From assembly GCA_031422555.1 (NCBI GenBank), contig JANPLZ010000159.1, positions 1-44,976 on the forward strand: DNA of 44,976 nt, in the 5' to 3' direction. This document shows positions 8,387 through 16,574 of the stretch, one piece after another; position 1 is the first letter of the stretch; every line of letters starts with the position of its first letter. The notes below the pieces were generated by a model that made no database searches, had not been told where the DNA came from, and saw only the letters and a program-made list of their open reading frames with translations. Origin of the DNA: JANNAT01 sp031422555. GTDB lineage: Bacteria; Pseudomonadota; Alphaproteobacteria; Rhodobacterales; Rhodobacteraceae. A program made the position numbers and the translations under genes.

Positions 8387-9481
8387 TCACCCACTTAGCC
8401 CGCCCACCAGATCGGGCATATCAAGGGCTGCAAAGCCGTAATGGCGCAGCCAGCGCAGATCGGATTCGAAAAACGCCCGCAAATCGGGAATACCGTATTT
8501 TAACATCGCAAGGCGGTCGATGCCCAGACCAAAGGCAAAGCCTTGCCATTCATCCGGGTTCACCCCTGCGGCTGTCAACACTTTTGGATGCACCATACCG
8601 CAACCCCCGGCCTCTAGCCAACTGTCGCCCTCGCCCAGCCGCAGCTGGCCGTTCACCCACGAACAGCGAAAGTCGATCTCGGCTGACGGTTCGGTAAACG
8701 GGAAATGGCTGGCGCGAAACCGTACCTCAACCTTGTCCACCTCAAAAAACGCCGCGGCGAATTCTTCGATCACCCATTTCAGATTGGCCATGCTGATATC
8801 GCGGTCAATCGCCAGACCTTCGATCTGGTGAAACATCGGCGTGTGGGTCTGGTCCATATCCATGCGGTAAACCCGGCCCGGCGCGATGACCCGAATCGGC
8901 GCGCCCTTGGCCATCAAAGACCGGATTTGCACCGGGCTAGTGTGGGTGCGCAACACATGTGGCGGGCGGGCGTCGCCCTCGGCGCGGTGCATGAAAAAAG
9001 TGTCATGTTCCTGGCGGGCCGGGTGTTCGGGCGGAATGTTCTGCGCATCGAAGTTATACCAATCGGTTTCCACCTGCGGCCCTTCGGCGACGGCAAACCC
9101 CATATCGGCAAAAATCGCCGTCAATTCTTCTGTCACCTGACTGACCGGGTGAATGGTGCCAACGCGGCGGGGCCGGGCGGGCAGGGTGACGTCCAGCCAT
9201 TCGGATTGCAGCCGCTTATTCAGCGCCGCATCGCCCAAAGCGGCCTTTTTGGCGCGCAAAGCCGCGTCAATTTCGTCTTTCAGCAGGTTCAGTGCCGCCC
9301 CGGTGATGCGGCGTTGATCGGCGTCCATTTTGCCCAGCGTGGCCATAAGCGCGCTGATTTCGCCTTTTTTACCCAGCGCGGCCAAGCGCACATCTTCCAG
9401 CGCGCCCTCATCCCCGGCATTGACCACGGCGGTCAGGTATTTTGCCTTTAGCGTCTCCAAACCATCCATCGCCGTCCCCAT
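8387..9481 (-). CDS. pheS: Phenylalanyl-tRNA synthetase alpha subunit
   Basis: 364 residues with an N-terminal helical coiled-coil arm (about 1-100) that contacts tRNA-Phe, followed by the class II catalytic core. The class II motifs are visible: HPVSQVTEELTAIFADMGF, the conserved PEHPARQEHDTFF, THTSPVQIR, and near the end GFAFGLGIDRLAMLKYGIPD. Two starts are possible, ATG at 9481 and ATG at 9469 (MDGLETL); the second fits relatives somewhat better. The enzyme forms a heterotetramer with PheT encoded 0.9 kb downstream. Confidence 0.97.
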   Translation of the reverse strand: MGTAMDGLETLKAKYLTAVVNAGDEGALEDVRLAALGKKGEISALMATLGKMDADQRRITGAALNLLKDEIDAALRAKKAALGDAALNKRLQSEWLDVTLPARPRRVGTIHPVSQVTEELTAIFADMGFAVAEGPQVETDWYNFDAQNIPPEHPARQEHDTFFMHRAEGDARPPHVLRTHTSPVQIRSLMAKGAPIRVIAPGRVYRMDMDQTHTPMFHQIEGLAIDRDISMANLKWVIEEFAAAFFEVDKVEVRFRASHFPFTEPSAEIDFRCSWVNGQLRLGEGDSWLEAGGCGMVHPKVLTAAGVNPDEWQGFAFGLGIDRLAMLKYGIPDLRAFFESDLRWLRHYGFAALDMPDLVGGLSG

Positions 9482-9498
9482 GCCTGTGCGCGCCTGTG

Positions 9499-10848
9499 CT
9501 ATCTAGGCTGGGGGGTGAATGCAAGATGCGGCACCGGGGCGGGCGCAAACAGCGCCAGCCGCTGTGCGGCGAAACACAGACAGGCAACCGGCTCGCCATT
9601 TTCATGGCGTAGATTATCGCTCAGCGTCACCGTGGGAATGCCAAACCCTGCCGCCGTCAACGCCCGGCGGATGTAATCGTTGGAATGCTTGTGCCGCCCG
9701 GTCGGGGTCAATGTCCAGCCTTGCAAGGATGTGGCTTCACCCGCGTCTTCGACCGTGATCAACAGCCACCCCCCCGGCCGCAACAGCTGCGCAAAATTGG
9801 CCAGAACCTGCGCCAGATTGCCAAAATAAACCAGCACATCGGAACTTGCGATCAGATCATATGGCCCCGGCGGCAGAGTGCCGATGCTGCCCAGATCAGA
9901 CCGCGCCAGTTGGTCATAGCTGTTCTTGGCTTTGCATTTCGTCAACATGCCTTCGGATAAATCCACGCCATGCAGCACCCGTGCGAAGGGGCGCAAAAAA
10001 GGCGCGCACAGGCCGGTGCCACAGCCTGCATCCAACACGGTCATCACGCGTTTGCGCGGAATTTGGATTGCGTTTAGCAACTTGCCGATAATCTTTGGGC
10101 CACGATTCTGGATGTTTTTCAGATTGGCGTCATAGCTTTCGGCAAAGGCATCAAACAAATCCACCGTCATGGCGGCCTGCGCCTGCGCGGTTTCAGTGCC
10201 GCGCACCGAATCTGCGATATAGTTGAACCGATCGCGGTGGTTGGCACATAAAGGCTCTGCCAGATCAAGAATGCGGTTGGCATGATCCAAAAATCCGCTT
10301 TTGGCCAAGCGGCGCACAAGGTTCAGGCGCAACAAGCCATCGGTTGGTGCGGCGGCAAAGCCGGGCTGCCAAAGGGCTATGGCCCCGTCAGGATCATTTT
10401 GTTTTAGCCGATGCGTCGTCAGGGTTGCCAAAGATTTCTGGTTCAGCGGATCAAGGTCCAAAGCCTGCGCCAGCATGGCATAGCCGTCCTCATGGCGGGC
10501 CAGCGCGAGCAATATCCAGCCAAAATTGTTGCGAAATACTGCGGTTTGCGTCGCCGCAGGAACGGCGTCAGTCAATTGCCGAAGCAGCGATGTTTCGATT
10601 TCCGCGCCCAGATCGGCGCGGTCCGCTTGCCGCAGAAGCAACACGATATTGGTTGCTGTAACGACGTTGACCTTCTGATCGCGGATGATTTTGACGCAAG
10701 CGTTGACCGCTTCGGGATGTTGGCTTTTGTCGAGCAACATATTCGCGCGATCAAACGCGGCTTTGGCAGGGGGGCAGTCGTGCCTTTGGGCTTCAATCGG
10801 GGTGGTTTGCAACTCTGTCAGTTTGTGCAGCCGAAGCGGTGCCAACAT
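9499..10848 (-). CDS. TPR-containing SAM-dependent methyltransferase
   Basis: 449 residues. Residues about 30-200 form tetratricopeptide-like helices (AQALDLDPLNQKSL, DGAIALWQPGFAAAP). From about 230 comes a class I Rossmann methyltransferase: motif I VLDAGCGTGL (271-280), acidic post-I residue in GVDLSEGML, motif SSDVLVYFG, and LLRPGGWLLITVED. This is the fold known from TPR-linked methyltransferases acting on small molecules or proteins; the substrate cannot be read from sequence. It ends 17 bases before pheS starts, on the same strand, so both may be cotranscribed. Confidence 0.85.
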   Translation of the reverse strand: MLAPLRLHKLTELQTTPIEAQRHDCPPAKAAFDRANMLLDKSQHPEAVNACVKIIRDQKVNVVTATNIVLLLRQADRADLGAEIETSLLRQLTDAVPAATQTAVFRNNFGWILLALARHEDGYAMLAQALDLDPLNQKSLATLTTHRLKQNDPDGAIALWQPGFAAAPTDGLLRLNLVRRLAKSGFLDHANRILDLAEPLCANHRDRFNYIADSVRGTETAQAQAAMTVDLFDAFAESYDANLKNIQNRGPKIIGKLLNAIQIPRKRVMTVLDAGCGTGLCAPFLRPFARVLHGVDLSEGMLTKCKAKNSYDQLARSDLGSIGTLPPGPYDLIASSDVLVYFGNLAQVLANFAQLLRPGGWLLITVEDAGEATSLQGWTLTPTGRHKHSNDYIRRALTAAGFGIPTVTLSDNLRHENGEPVACLCFAAQRLALFAPAPVPHLAFTPQPR

Positions 10849-10941
10849 ATCCGTGCCCTGATGTGTTCACGTGAAAACGATATCTACGCTGATCCGGGCC
10901 GGAATTTCTACTGTTGATCTGAAAAAAGGCATTGGTGCCAT

Positions 10942-10968
10942 AAAAAACCCCGCGCCAGTGGCACGGGG
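10942..10968 (-). terminator. Intrinsic terminator of rplT
   Basis: On the minus strand CCCCGTGCC and GGCGCGGGG flank a three-base loop and are followed directly by TTTTTT, 29 bases after the rplT stop. A textbook Rho-independent terminator. Confidence 0.9.
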
Positions 10969-10996
10969 TCATTTCAGATTGGCGATTGGCCGAACT

Positions 10997-11362
10997 TCAG
11001 GCAGGCATTGCGGCCTTGGCTTGGGCGGCGATGGCGTTGAACGCTTCTGGTTCATGCACGGCCAGATCGGCCAGAACCTTGCGATCCACTTCGATACCTG
11101 CCAGCGACAGACCATTGATCAGGCGCGAATAGGTAAAGGCCGGGTCAAACAGACGCACAGCGGCGTTGATCCGTTGAATCCACAGCGCGCGGAAGTTGCG
11201 CTTGCGGTTCTTGCGGTCACGCGTGGCGTATTGCTGGGCCTTGTCGACGGCCTGCGTGGCCGTGCGAAAGTTTGTGGAACGGGCGGCGTAATAGCCAGCC
11301 GCTTTCTTGATCACCTTGCGGTGGCGGGCGTGCGTGACTACGCCGGATTTAACGCGGGACAT
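10997..11362 (-). CDS. rplT: 50S ribosomal protein L20
   Basis: 121 residues, close to the usual 117-119, starting MSRVKSGVVTHARHRKVIKKA. Very basic N-terminal half that binds 23S rRNA early in 50S assembly, and a globular C-terminus ending AKAAMPA. It follows rpmI by 12 bases and ends in a strong terminator; L20 is the known autoregulator of this operon in other bacteria, but I see no clear L20 leader structure here. Confidence 0.98.
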   Translation of the reverse strand: MSRVKSGVVTHARHRKVIKKAAGYYAARSTNFRTATQAVDKAQQYATRDRKNRKRNFRALWIQRINAAVRLFDPAFTYSRLINGLSLAGIEVDRKVLADLAVHEPEAFNAIAAQAKAAMPA

Positions 11363-11374
11363 CGGTTGCTCTCC

Positions 11375-11575
11375 TTACCGGTCGTAGGGCATGTATTTTT
11401 TGACGATTTTTGCATCCGATGCGCACAGGATCATCGTTCCCGAGGCGTCGCGAATGAACTTCGTCGTGCGCTTGATCATGCCGTGGCGTTTGCCGGCAAC
11501 GCCAGCTTTCACCCGACCGGAGGCCGTGAAGCTGAAACGCTTCTTGGCCGCCGACTTGGTCTTCATCTTGGGCAT
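11375..11575 (-). CDS. rpmI: 50S ribosomal protein L35
   Basis: 66 residues starting MPKMKTKSAAKKRF, the usual length and start; an extension upstream in frame (to 11614) is not family-like. Highly basic, with no membrane segment. First gene of the rpmI-rplT operon; infC, the usual first gene in many bacteria, is not adjacent, and the operon has its own promoter-like site at 11647-11675. Confidence 0.98.
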   Translation of the reverse strand: MPKMKTKSAAKKRFSFTASGRVKAGVAGKRHGMIKRTTKFIRDASGTMILCASDAKIVKKYMPYDR

Positions 11576-11646
11576 TTCCATCTCCGTGGTTTCAGGCACG
11601 ACTCGGCATGCCACGTGGGCCGGTCGCGCGGGGTATTCGAGCAGTT

Positions 11647-11675
11647 GCTATAGGCGGCGGCGGGCGGCTGTGCAA
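11647..11675 (-). promoter_or_regulatory. Promoter of rpmI-rplT
   Basis: On the minus strand TTGCAC, a 17-base spacer and TATAGC, about 72 bases before the rpmI start. The spacing is ideal and the boxes are near consensus; ribosomal operons need a strong promoter, and this lies in the only gap before the gene. Confidence 0.75.
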
Positions 11676-11696
11676 GGGGGGATGATCGGCCGCCGG

Positions 11697-11921
11697 TCAG
11701 TTCAATAATGCCGCGATGACAGAGACAAAAATATGCGGAATCTCGGCAAAAGTATACCCGGACGGCTGCCGCGTCAGGGCAACGACCATCAAAACCCCGC
11801 CGACCAGCAGCATGATCGCCCCGGTTCGCGGCGCGCGGTTTTCGGAATAGGCCGCCAGCAGCGACGGAAAGGACAGGGCACTTAGAATGATGCCAATCAC
11901 CAGGATCTGATCATTGTTCAT
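11697..11921 (-). CDS. Small two-helix membrane protein, 74 aa
   Basis: ATG at 11921 (MNNDQILVIG) has GGAG upstream at workable spacing; a TTG six bases earlier is less likely. Two hydrophobic segments, about residues 5-22 and 34-50, are joined by a short basic turn (SENRAPR), and a third weaker one ends the protein. Located 31 bases after the pykA stop on the same strand, so probably cotranscribed with it. I recall similar short proteins beside pyruvate kinase in Rhodobacteraceae; function unknown. Confidence 0.7.
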   Translation of the reverse strand: MNNDQILVIGIILSALSFPSLLAAYSENRAPRTGAIMLLVGGVLMVVALTRQPSGYTFAEIPHIFVSVIAALLN

Positions 11922-11952
11922 ACCCAATCACTCCGTACACATCGCCCGAAGA

Positions 11953-13401
11953 TTATTCGGTATCGGCGCTGGAAATCAACCTTTCATCGCAAGGTGCCAC
12001 GCGCAGGATATTGGTGGTGCCCTTGACGTTAAACGGCACCCCGGCGGTGACCACGATCTGATCTTCAACCTCGGCAAAGCCATCCACGCGGGCGGCGGCA
12101 ACCGCCGCAAGAACGGCGCCTTTGAACCGGTCTTGCGGAGCGGTGATTGCGCAATGCAGCCCCCAGGTCAGCGACATGCGCCGCGCGGTTGACATCAACG
12201 GCGTCAACGCAAGGATCGGCACTTGCGGGCGTTCGCGGGCCACCAGACTGGCAGTGGTGCCAGTTTGCGAGAAACAGGCGATGGCCTTGATATTGGTGGC
12301 CTCGGCGATTTCACGCGCGGCAGCGACAATGCCATCGGCAATGGTTTCGCGGCGGATCACCCGGCTGGCAGCAATGATAGAGATATAGGTCGGATCTTTT
12401 TCCACTGACAGCGCCACGTTGTTCATCGTGGTGACGGCTTCAATCGGGTATTTCCCGGCGGCGGATTCGGCCGACAGCATGATCGCATCCGCACCTTCAT
12501 AAATGGCCGTGGCCACATCCGATACTTCGGCGCGGGTTGGCACCGGCGATTCAATCATCGATTCCAGCATTTGCGTGGCCACAATCACCGGTTTGGCCGC
12601 CGCGCGCGCGCCGCGCACCAGACGTTTCTGGATCGGCGGCACCGACGTTACCGGCAGTTCCACCCCCAGATCACCGCGCGCCACCATGATGCCATCCGAC
12701 ACTTGCAAGATCGCATCATAGGCTTTGACAGCCGCTGGCTTTTCGATCTTGGACAAGATCGCCGCCCGCCCGCGTGCCAGTTGCCGGGCTTCCAGCACAT
12801 CTTCGGGGCGCTGCACAAATGACAACGCCAGCCAGTCAACGCCCAATTCGCAGGCAAATTCCAGATCGGTGCGGTCTTTGTCCGACAGCGCCGCCAAGGG
12901 CAACACCACGTCAGGCACGTTCACGCCCTTGCGGTTGGAAATGGTGCCGCCAACTTCGACAATACAATCGGCAAAGTCCTTGCCACAGGCTTTGACCCGG
13001 ACCCGGATTTTACCGTCGTTGACCAACAACGACGTGCCAACTTCAAGGGCTGCGAAAATCTCGGGATGGGGCAATTGCACGCGGGTGGCATCGCCCGCCA
13101 CCGACGACAAATCCATCCGGAACGCCGCGCCTTCAACCAATTCCTCGCCCGCCGCATTGGCAAACACGCCAACGCGCAGTTTTGGGCCCTGAAGATCGGC
13201 CAAAATGCAAATCGGGCGGCCAGTGTCGGCTTCAACCTTGCGGATAATGGCGTGGCGGGCAGCTTGTTCTGCGTGGCTGCCATGGCTCATATTCAGGCGG
13301 AACACATCGGCCCCTGCTTCAAACAATGCGCGGATCATGGTGTAATCGCTGGATGCCGGGCCCAAAGTGGCCACGATTTTTACGTTCCGAAGGCGTCTCA
13401 T
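11953..13401 (-). CDS. pykA: Pyruvate kinase
   Basis: 482 residues, the usual length. Converts phosphoenolpyruvate and ADP to pyruvate and ATP, the last glycolytic step. Starts MRRLRNVKIVATLGPASS; the barrel carries RLNMSHG, the substrate/metal loop LSKIEKPAAV, and the later conserved ARGDLGVE and ATQMLESM. A C-terminal allosteric domain (from about 350) is complete. It is the only gene of central glycolysis in the window; most relatives of the family are Entner-Doudoroff users in which this enzyme still forms pyruvate. Confidence 0.97.
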   Translation of the reverse strand: MRRLRNVKIVATLGPASSDYTMIRALFEAGADVFRLNMSHGSHAEQAARHAIIRKVEADTGRPICILADLQGPKLRVGVFANAAGEELVEGAAFRMDLSSVAGDATRVQLPHPEIFAALEVGTSLLVNDGKIRVRVKACGKDFADCIVEVGGTISNRKGVNVPDVVLPLAALSDKDRTDLEFACELGVDWLALSFVQRPEDVLEARQLARGRAAILSKIEKPAAVKAYDAILQVSDGIMVARGDLGVELPVTSVPPIQKRLVRGARAAAKPVIVATQMLESMIESPVPTRAEVSDVATAIYEGADAIMLSAESAAGKYPIEAVTTMNNVALSVEKDPTYISIIAASRVIRRETIADGIVAAAREIAEATNIKAIACFSQTGTTASLVARERPQVPILALTPLMSTARRMSLTWGLHCAITAPQDRFKGAVLAAVAAARVDGFAEVEDQIVVTAGVPFNVKGTTNILRVAPCDERLISSADTE

Positions 13402-13502
13402 GCCTTGTTCCTTCTATCGTGTTCTAGTTTCTTTTGGGCCAAGCGCGTTATGGCGCAATCCGGTTCACGGGGCAACTGGCGGTTTGCGGCAATGCGGCAT
13501 AA

Positions 13503-14312
13503 ATGATGAAAGACGCACAGCGGGTTGGAGCAATGCCTAAAAATTCAGCATTTCAGGTGGACGGCGAAAATCGTCCCGGGCGTTGGCTGATCACCTGTGA
13601 TCATGCCAGCAACCGGGTGCCCGAAGATATCGCCGGGGGCGATCTGGGCATCGGTCCAACAGAAATGGCGCGACATATCGCTTGGGATGTTGGCGCGGCA
13701 GGGGTGGCCCGCGCGCTGGGGATGGCGCTGAACAGCCCGGTGATTTGTTCCGATTTCAGCCGTTTGGTGATTGATCCCAATCGCGGCACCGACGATCCGA
13801 CGTTGGTGATGAAGCTGTATGACGGCACGATCATTCCGGCGAACCGGGCCGTCGACGCCGCCGAAGTGGCGCGGCGGCTGGACAGTCTATATCACCCTTA
13901 CCACGGCGAATACGCCCGGCTGGCGGCGCGGCAACCCGATACCGTGATCGTCGCCGTGCATTCTTTCACGCCGTGCCTGAAAAACCGCCCAGCCCGGCCT
14001 TGGCATATCGGCGTGCTTTATAGCCACCTTGATCCGCGGTTTTCGCAGGCTTTAATCGCGCGGTTGCACGCCGAGCCTGATTTATGCGTGGGCGACAACG
14101 AACCCTATGCAGGCCATTTACCCGGCGATGCAATTGACAGGCATGCGTTGGGGCCGGGGCGGTTGAACACACTGATTGAACTGCGCAACGATCTGATCGC
14201 AACGCCGCATGCACAAAAGGCATGGGCCCACCGTCTGAACCCGATTCTGGCGCAGGTGTTGGCAGAGTTTGACGCTGCCACCGCACTGATCCGATATGAT
14301 ACGATACGATAA
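13503..14312 (+). CDS. N-formylglutamate amidohydrolase family protein
   Basis: 269 residues with the zinc-hydrolase pattern of the family: TCDHASNRVP near the start, RHIAWDVGA, RLVIDPNRG, IVAVHSFTP, and VGDNEPYAG. The classical member (HutG-type) hydrolyses N-formyl-L-glutamate in histidine breakdown, but no hut genes are near, so the true substrate is open; many Rhodobacteraceae carry such a stand-alone copy. The start is uncertain: ATGs at 13503, 13506 and 13533 are in frame and none has an ideal ribosome site. Divergent from pykA with about 100 bases between. Confidence 0.85.
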   Translation: MMKDAQRVGAMPKNSAFQVDGENRPGRWLITCDHASNRVPEDIAGGDLGIGPTEMARHIAWDVGAAGVARALGMALNSPVICSDFSRLVIDPNRGTDDPTLVMKLYDGTIIPANRAVDAAEVARRLDSLYHPYHGEYARLAARQPDTVIVAVHSFTPCLKNRPARPWHIGVLYSHLDPRFSQALIARLHAEPDLCVGDNEPYAGHLPGDAIDRHALGPGRLNTLIELRNDLIATPHAQKAWAHRLNPILAQVLAEFDAATALIRYDTIR

Positions 14313-14340
14313 ACAATGCGACTAACATTTCGGCATTGTG

Positions 14341-14369
14341 TTCAAATTTTGGCAAGATTTCGTTAATAA
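14341..14369 (+). promoter_or_regulatory. Possible promoter of the RTX gene
   Basis: TTCAAA, 17 bases, TAATAA, a good -10 with a weak -35. If used, transcription starts near 14376 and the mRNA leader contains the terminator-like hairpin at 14401-14436. Confidence 0.35.
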
Positions 14370-14400
14370 GTTGACGCCGCGCCTCTGCAAAGTCTTGGTT

Positions 14401-14436
14401 ACAAGGCGGTTTGCCTGTTTGCACCGCCTTGTTTTT
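14401..14436 (+). terminator. Intrinsic terminator between amidohydrolase and RTX gene
   Basis: Perfect 10-bp arms ACAAGGCGGT and ACCGCCTTGT around a 12-base loop, followed by TTTT. It stands 88 bases after the amidohydrolase stop and 37 before the RTX start, so it either ends the upstream transcript or sits in the leader of the downstream one. Confidence 0.8.
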
Positions 14437-14473
14437 CACCCTGCTATTGCGCAGGCCGGTCAAGAGGTTTTCG

Positions 14474-15412
14474 ATGGAAATTCTGCTGCTTTTGCTGTTG
14501 CCATTGATTGCAATTGTCGGATTCGGCAGTGGTGATGATGAAGAACCGACCGATACGGATCGCACCGCAGAAGACGAGGTGATCGAAGGCACCGCTGGCC
14601 GCGACACTGTGAATGCTGGCGCAGGCCACGACTTGATCTTTGGCAACAGCCAGCGTGACAATCTTGATGGCGGCGAAGGGGACGACATTTTGGTCGGCGA
14701 ATCCTGGGCCGATACCCTGACCGGCGGCGATGGCTTGGATGTGGTGTTAGGGGGGGCGGGGGCCGACAATCTGGAGGGCGGCGCGGGCAATGATAACGTT
14801 GTGGGCGGCAGCGGTGCCGATCTGGTGTCCGGCGGCGACGGCGATGATGCTGTAACAGGCATGTCAGGCGCGGATACGCTGCGTGGTGGCGATGGCAACG
14901 ACTATGTTTCCGGCATTGATCCGCGTGATATTTATGATCCGGAAAGTATTGCGATCGGATCCGGCGATCCCGCGCCGATATTGGATGAATTTATGGCGGC
15001 TGTTGCCGGATTTTATGGGTCGGATGTTTCCCCAGACCAGATTGACCGTGTGCGTGCAGGTTTTAATTCGTCGGATCGAAACAGCGATGATGATCAGGTG
15101 GATGGCGGCGCGGGCGATGATCTGTTGGAAGGCGATTTGGCTGACACTTTGACCGGCGGCGCAGACATTGACCAGTTCAACGTGATTTCCGATGGCCCGG
15201 AAAGGGCAGTGACAATCACAGATTTTGACCCGGTTGCCGAGTTTTTGAAGATATTCGTGCGTCCGGGCGGCTTGAACGTGATCAGCATCACCGATGCGGC
15301 GGATGGCGCGGGAAGTTTTGTGCAGCTTGACGGAGAAACGGTTGCTGTGTTGCTGGGCGTTGTCGCCTCGCAAGTGCAGATGGGCTCGATTGAGGTGGTC
15401 GTCGAAGGTTAG
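14474..15412 (+). CDS. RTX-type calcium-binding repeat protein
   Basis: 312 residues. ATG at 14474 has AAGAGG six bases upstream. An N-terminal hydrophobic helix (residues 1-18, EILLLLLLPLIAIVGF) is followed by an acidic linker and about twelve nonapeptide units of the type GGxGxDxhx (about 40-150), each able to bind Ca2+ as a beta-roll. A non-repeat insert of some 60 residues (around GSGDPAPILDEF) interrupts before about three more units, then a TITDFDP-type C-terminal domain common in roseobacters. No type I secretion genes are adjacent and the hydrophobic N-terminus is unusual for a secreted RTX toxin, so a membrane-anchored surface protein seems more likely. Confidence 0.85.
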   Translation: MEILLLLLLPLIAIVGFGSGDDEEPTDTDRTAEDEVIEGTAGRDTVNAGAGHDLIFGNSQRDNLDGGEGDDILVGESWADTLTGGDGLDVVLGGAGADNLEGGAGNDNVVGGSGADLVSGGDGDDAVTGMSGADTLRGGDGNDYVSGIDPRDIYDPESIAIGSGDPAPILDEFMAAVAGFYGSDVSPDQIDRVRAGFNSSDRNSDDDQVDGGAGDDLLEGDLADTLTGGADIDQFNVISDGPERAVTITDFDPVAEFLKIFVRPGGLNVISITDAADGAGSFVQLDGETVAVLLGVVASQVQMGSIEVVVEG

Positions 15413-15538
15413 GCTTCTTTGCGCGGATTTTTTCGGGTTCGTCCTTGCAAACCGTGCAGCCGTGCATGCTGCCGTTGGTGCAATGATATTCACGTCGGGC
15501 GTAGACATGTTTCAAAAACGGGTGCAGACAACGATTGC

Positions 15539-16501
15539 CTAACGCAACTTGCTGGGACTATGGCCGAACTTGCTGCGAAACGCCCGAGACAGGGTAGAGG
15601 CCGACGAAAATCCACAGCGCAGCGCCACTTCGGCCAACGGGTGCCGCGTGTCGGTGATCATGCGGCGCGCGGCGGCAAGGCGCAATGACAGCGCATAGGC
15701 GGCGGGTGTCAGGCCGACGTTTTTTGCGAACAGGGTTTCAAGCCTGCGCGGCGACAACCCGACCGATTTTGCCAGTAGCGGCACGTTTTCCGGCGTATCA
15801 AGGCGGGCTTGCATCAGGGCAATTGCGGCGGCGACGCGGGCATCCAGCCTTGGGTTCGGCGCGGCGGGGCTGATCTGCGGCTCGGCACCGTCACGCGCGG
15901 TGGTGATAAAACTGGCGGCGACTTGCAGCGCCAAGGCTGCCCCATGCCGCGCTTTTATCAGATGCAGCATCAGATCAATGGCAGGCGCCGCCCCGCCGGC
16001 GGTAAAGCGGTTCCGGTCGATAACAAACCGGTCCGGCACCACGTCAATCGCGGGGTGAGCGGCGGCGAAATCTTCCAGATCCTCCCAATGCACGGTGGCG
16101 CGATGGCCGCGCAACAGCCCCGCCCGCGCCAAGACCCATGATCCCGCATCAATCGCCCCCACCGCGCCAAAACGCGGGGCCATACGCGACAATTCGCGGA
16201 TCACCGCTGCGGGGGCCACTTGCCATTGCTGAAACCCGGCGATGACAACCAAAGCATCTGCCCCCTCGGCGGCAACCAGCGGCCCCGCCGATGGCAGTTC
16301 TATGCCACACGTCAACGGCACAGCGCCACCATCCGGCGACACCACCCGCCACCGGTAAGCCTCTGTTCCCAAATGACGATTGGCAGATCGCATGGGGTCA
16401 AGCGTCGAGGCCACCTCCAAGATCGAAGACTGCGGCAACACCAACAGCGCCAGCGTCAGGGGCTGCGACGACGCGGCAAAGATTGTTGCGGATTTTGTCA
16501 T
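15539..16501 (-). CDS. GlxA/CdhR-type AraC-family transcriptional regulator
   Basis: 320 residues; ATG at 16501 (MTKSATIF) chosen over a TTG at 16522 that lies inside the operator palindrome. An N-terminal DJ-1/PfpI-like (class I amidotransferase-like) sensor domain covers about 15-180, then an AraC-type double helix-turn-helix (about 215-320) with SVGLSPRRLETLFAKNVGL and CGFSSASTLSRAFRSKFG. The layout is that of CdhR, which activates carnitine catabolism in Pseudomonas, and of GbdR, for glycine betaine. Divergent from the BKACE operon, so it most likely controls it in response to carnitine or a product. The weak site TTGCCA-17-TACGCA would give a nearly leaderless mRNA. Confidence 0.88.
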   Translation of the reverse strand: MTKSATIFAASSQPLTLALLVLPQSSILEVASTLDPMRSANRHLGTEAYRWRVVSPDGGAVPLTCGIELPSAGPLVAAEGADALVVIAGFQQWQVAPAAVIRELSRMAPRFGAVGAIDAGSWVLARAGLLRGHRATVHWEDLEDFAAAHPAIDVVPDRFVIDRNRFTAGGAAPAIDLMLHLIKARHGAALALQVAASFITTARDGAEPQISPAAPNPRLDARVAAAIALMQARLDTPENVPLLAKSVGLSPRRLETLFAKNVGLTPAAYALSLRLAAARRMITDTRHPLAEVALRCGFSSASTLSRAFRSKFGHSPSKLR

Positions 16502-16515
16502 ATTCTGTGCGTAAA

Positions 16516-16536
16516 TTGCCAAGCGCGGCTTGGCAA
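16516..16536. promoter_or_regulatory. Palindrome between regulator and carnitine operon
   Basis: Perfect 9-bp arms TTGCCAAGC and GCTTGGCAA around GCG, centred between the divergent starts at 16501 and 16575. The place and symmetry suit the binding site of the adjacent regulator, although AraC-type proteins often bind direct rather than inverted repeats. Confidence 0.65.
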
Positions 16537-16574
16537 GCCCGCTATGCTGCGGTCAACCGAATTGGAGGATTCTC

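Noticed and set aside
13966..14898. Minus-strand frame of 310 codons with Ser/Pro-rich repeats
   Set aside because: The repeated look comes from reading the RTX glycine-aspartate repeats backwards; its 5' and 3' parts have no homology that I recognise.
14590..15170. Tandem DNA repeat or CRISPR-like array
   Set aside because: The 27-base period is that of the RTX nonapeptides in coding frame; there are no exact repeats with unique spacers.
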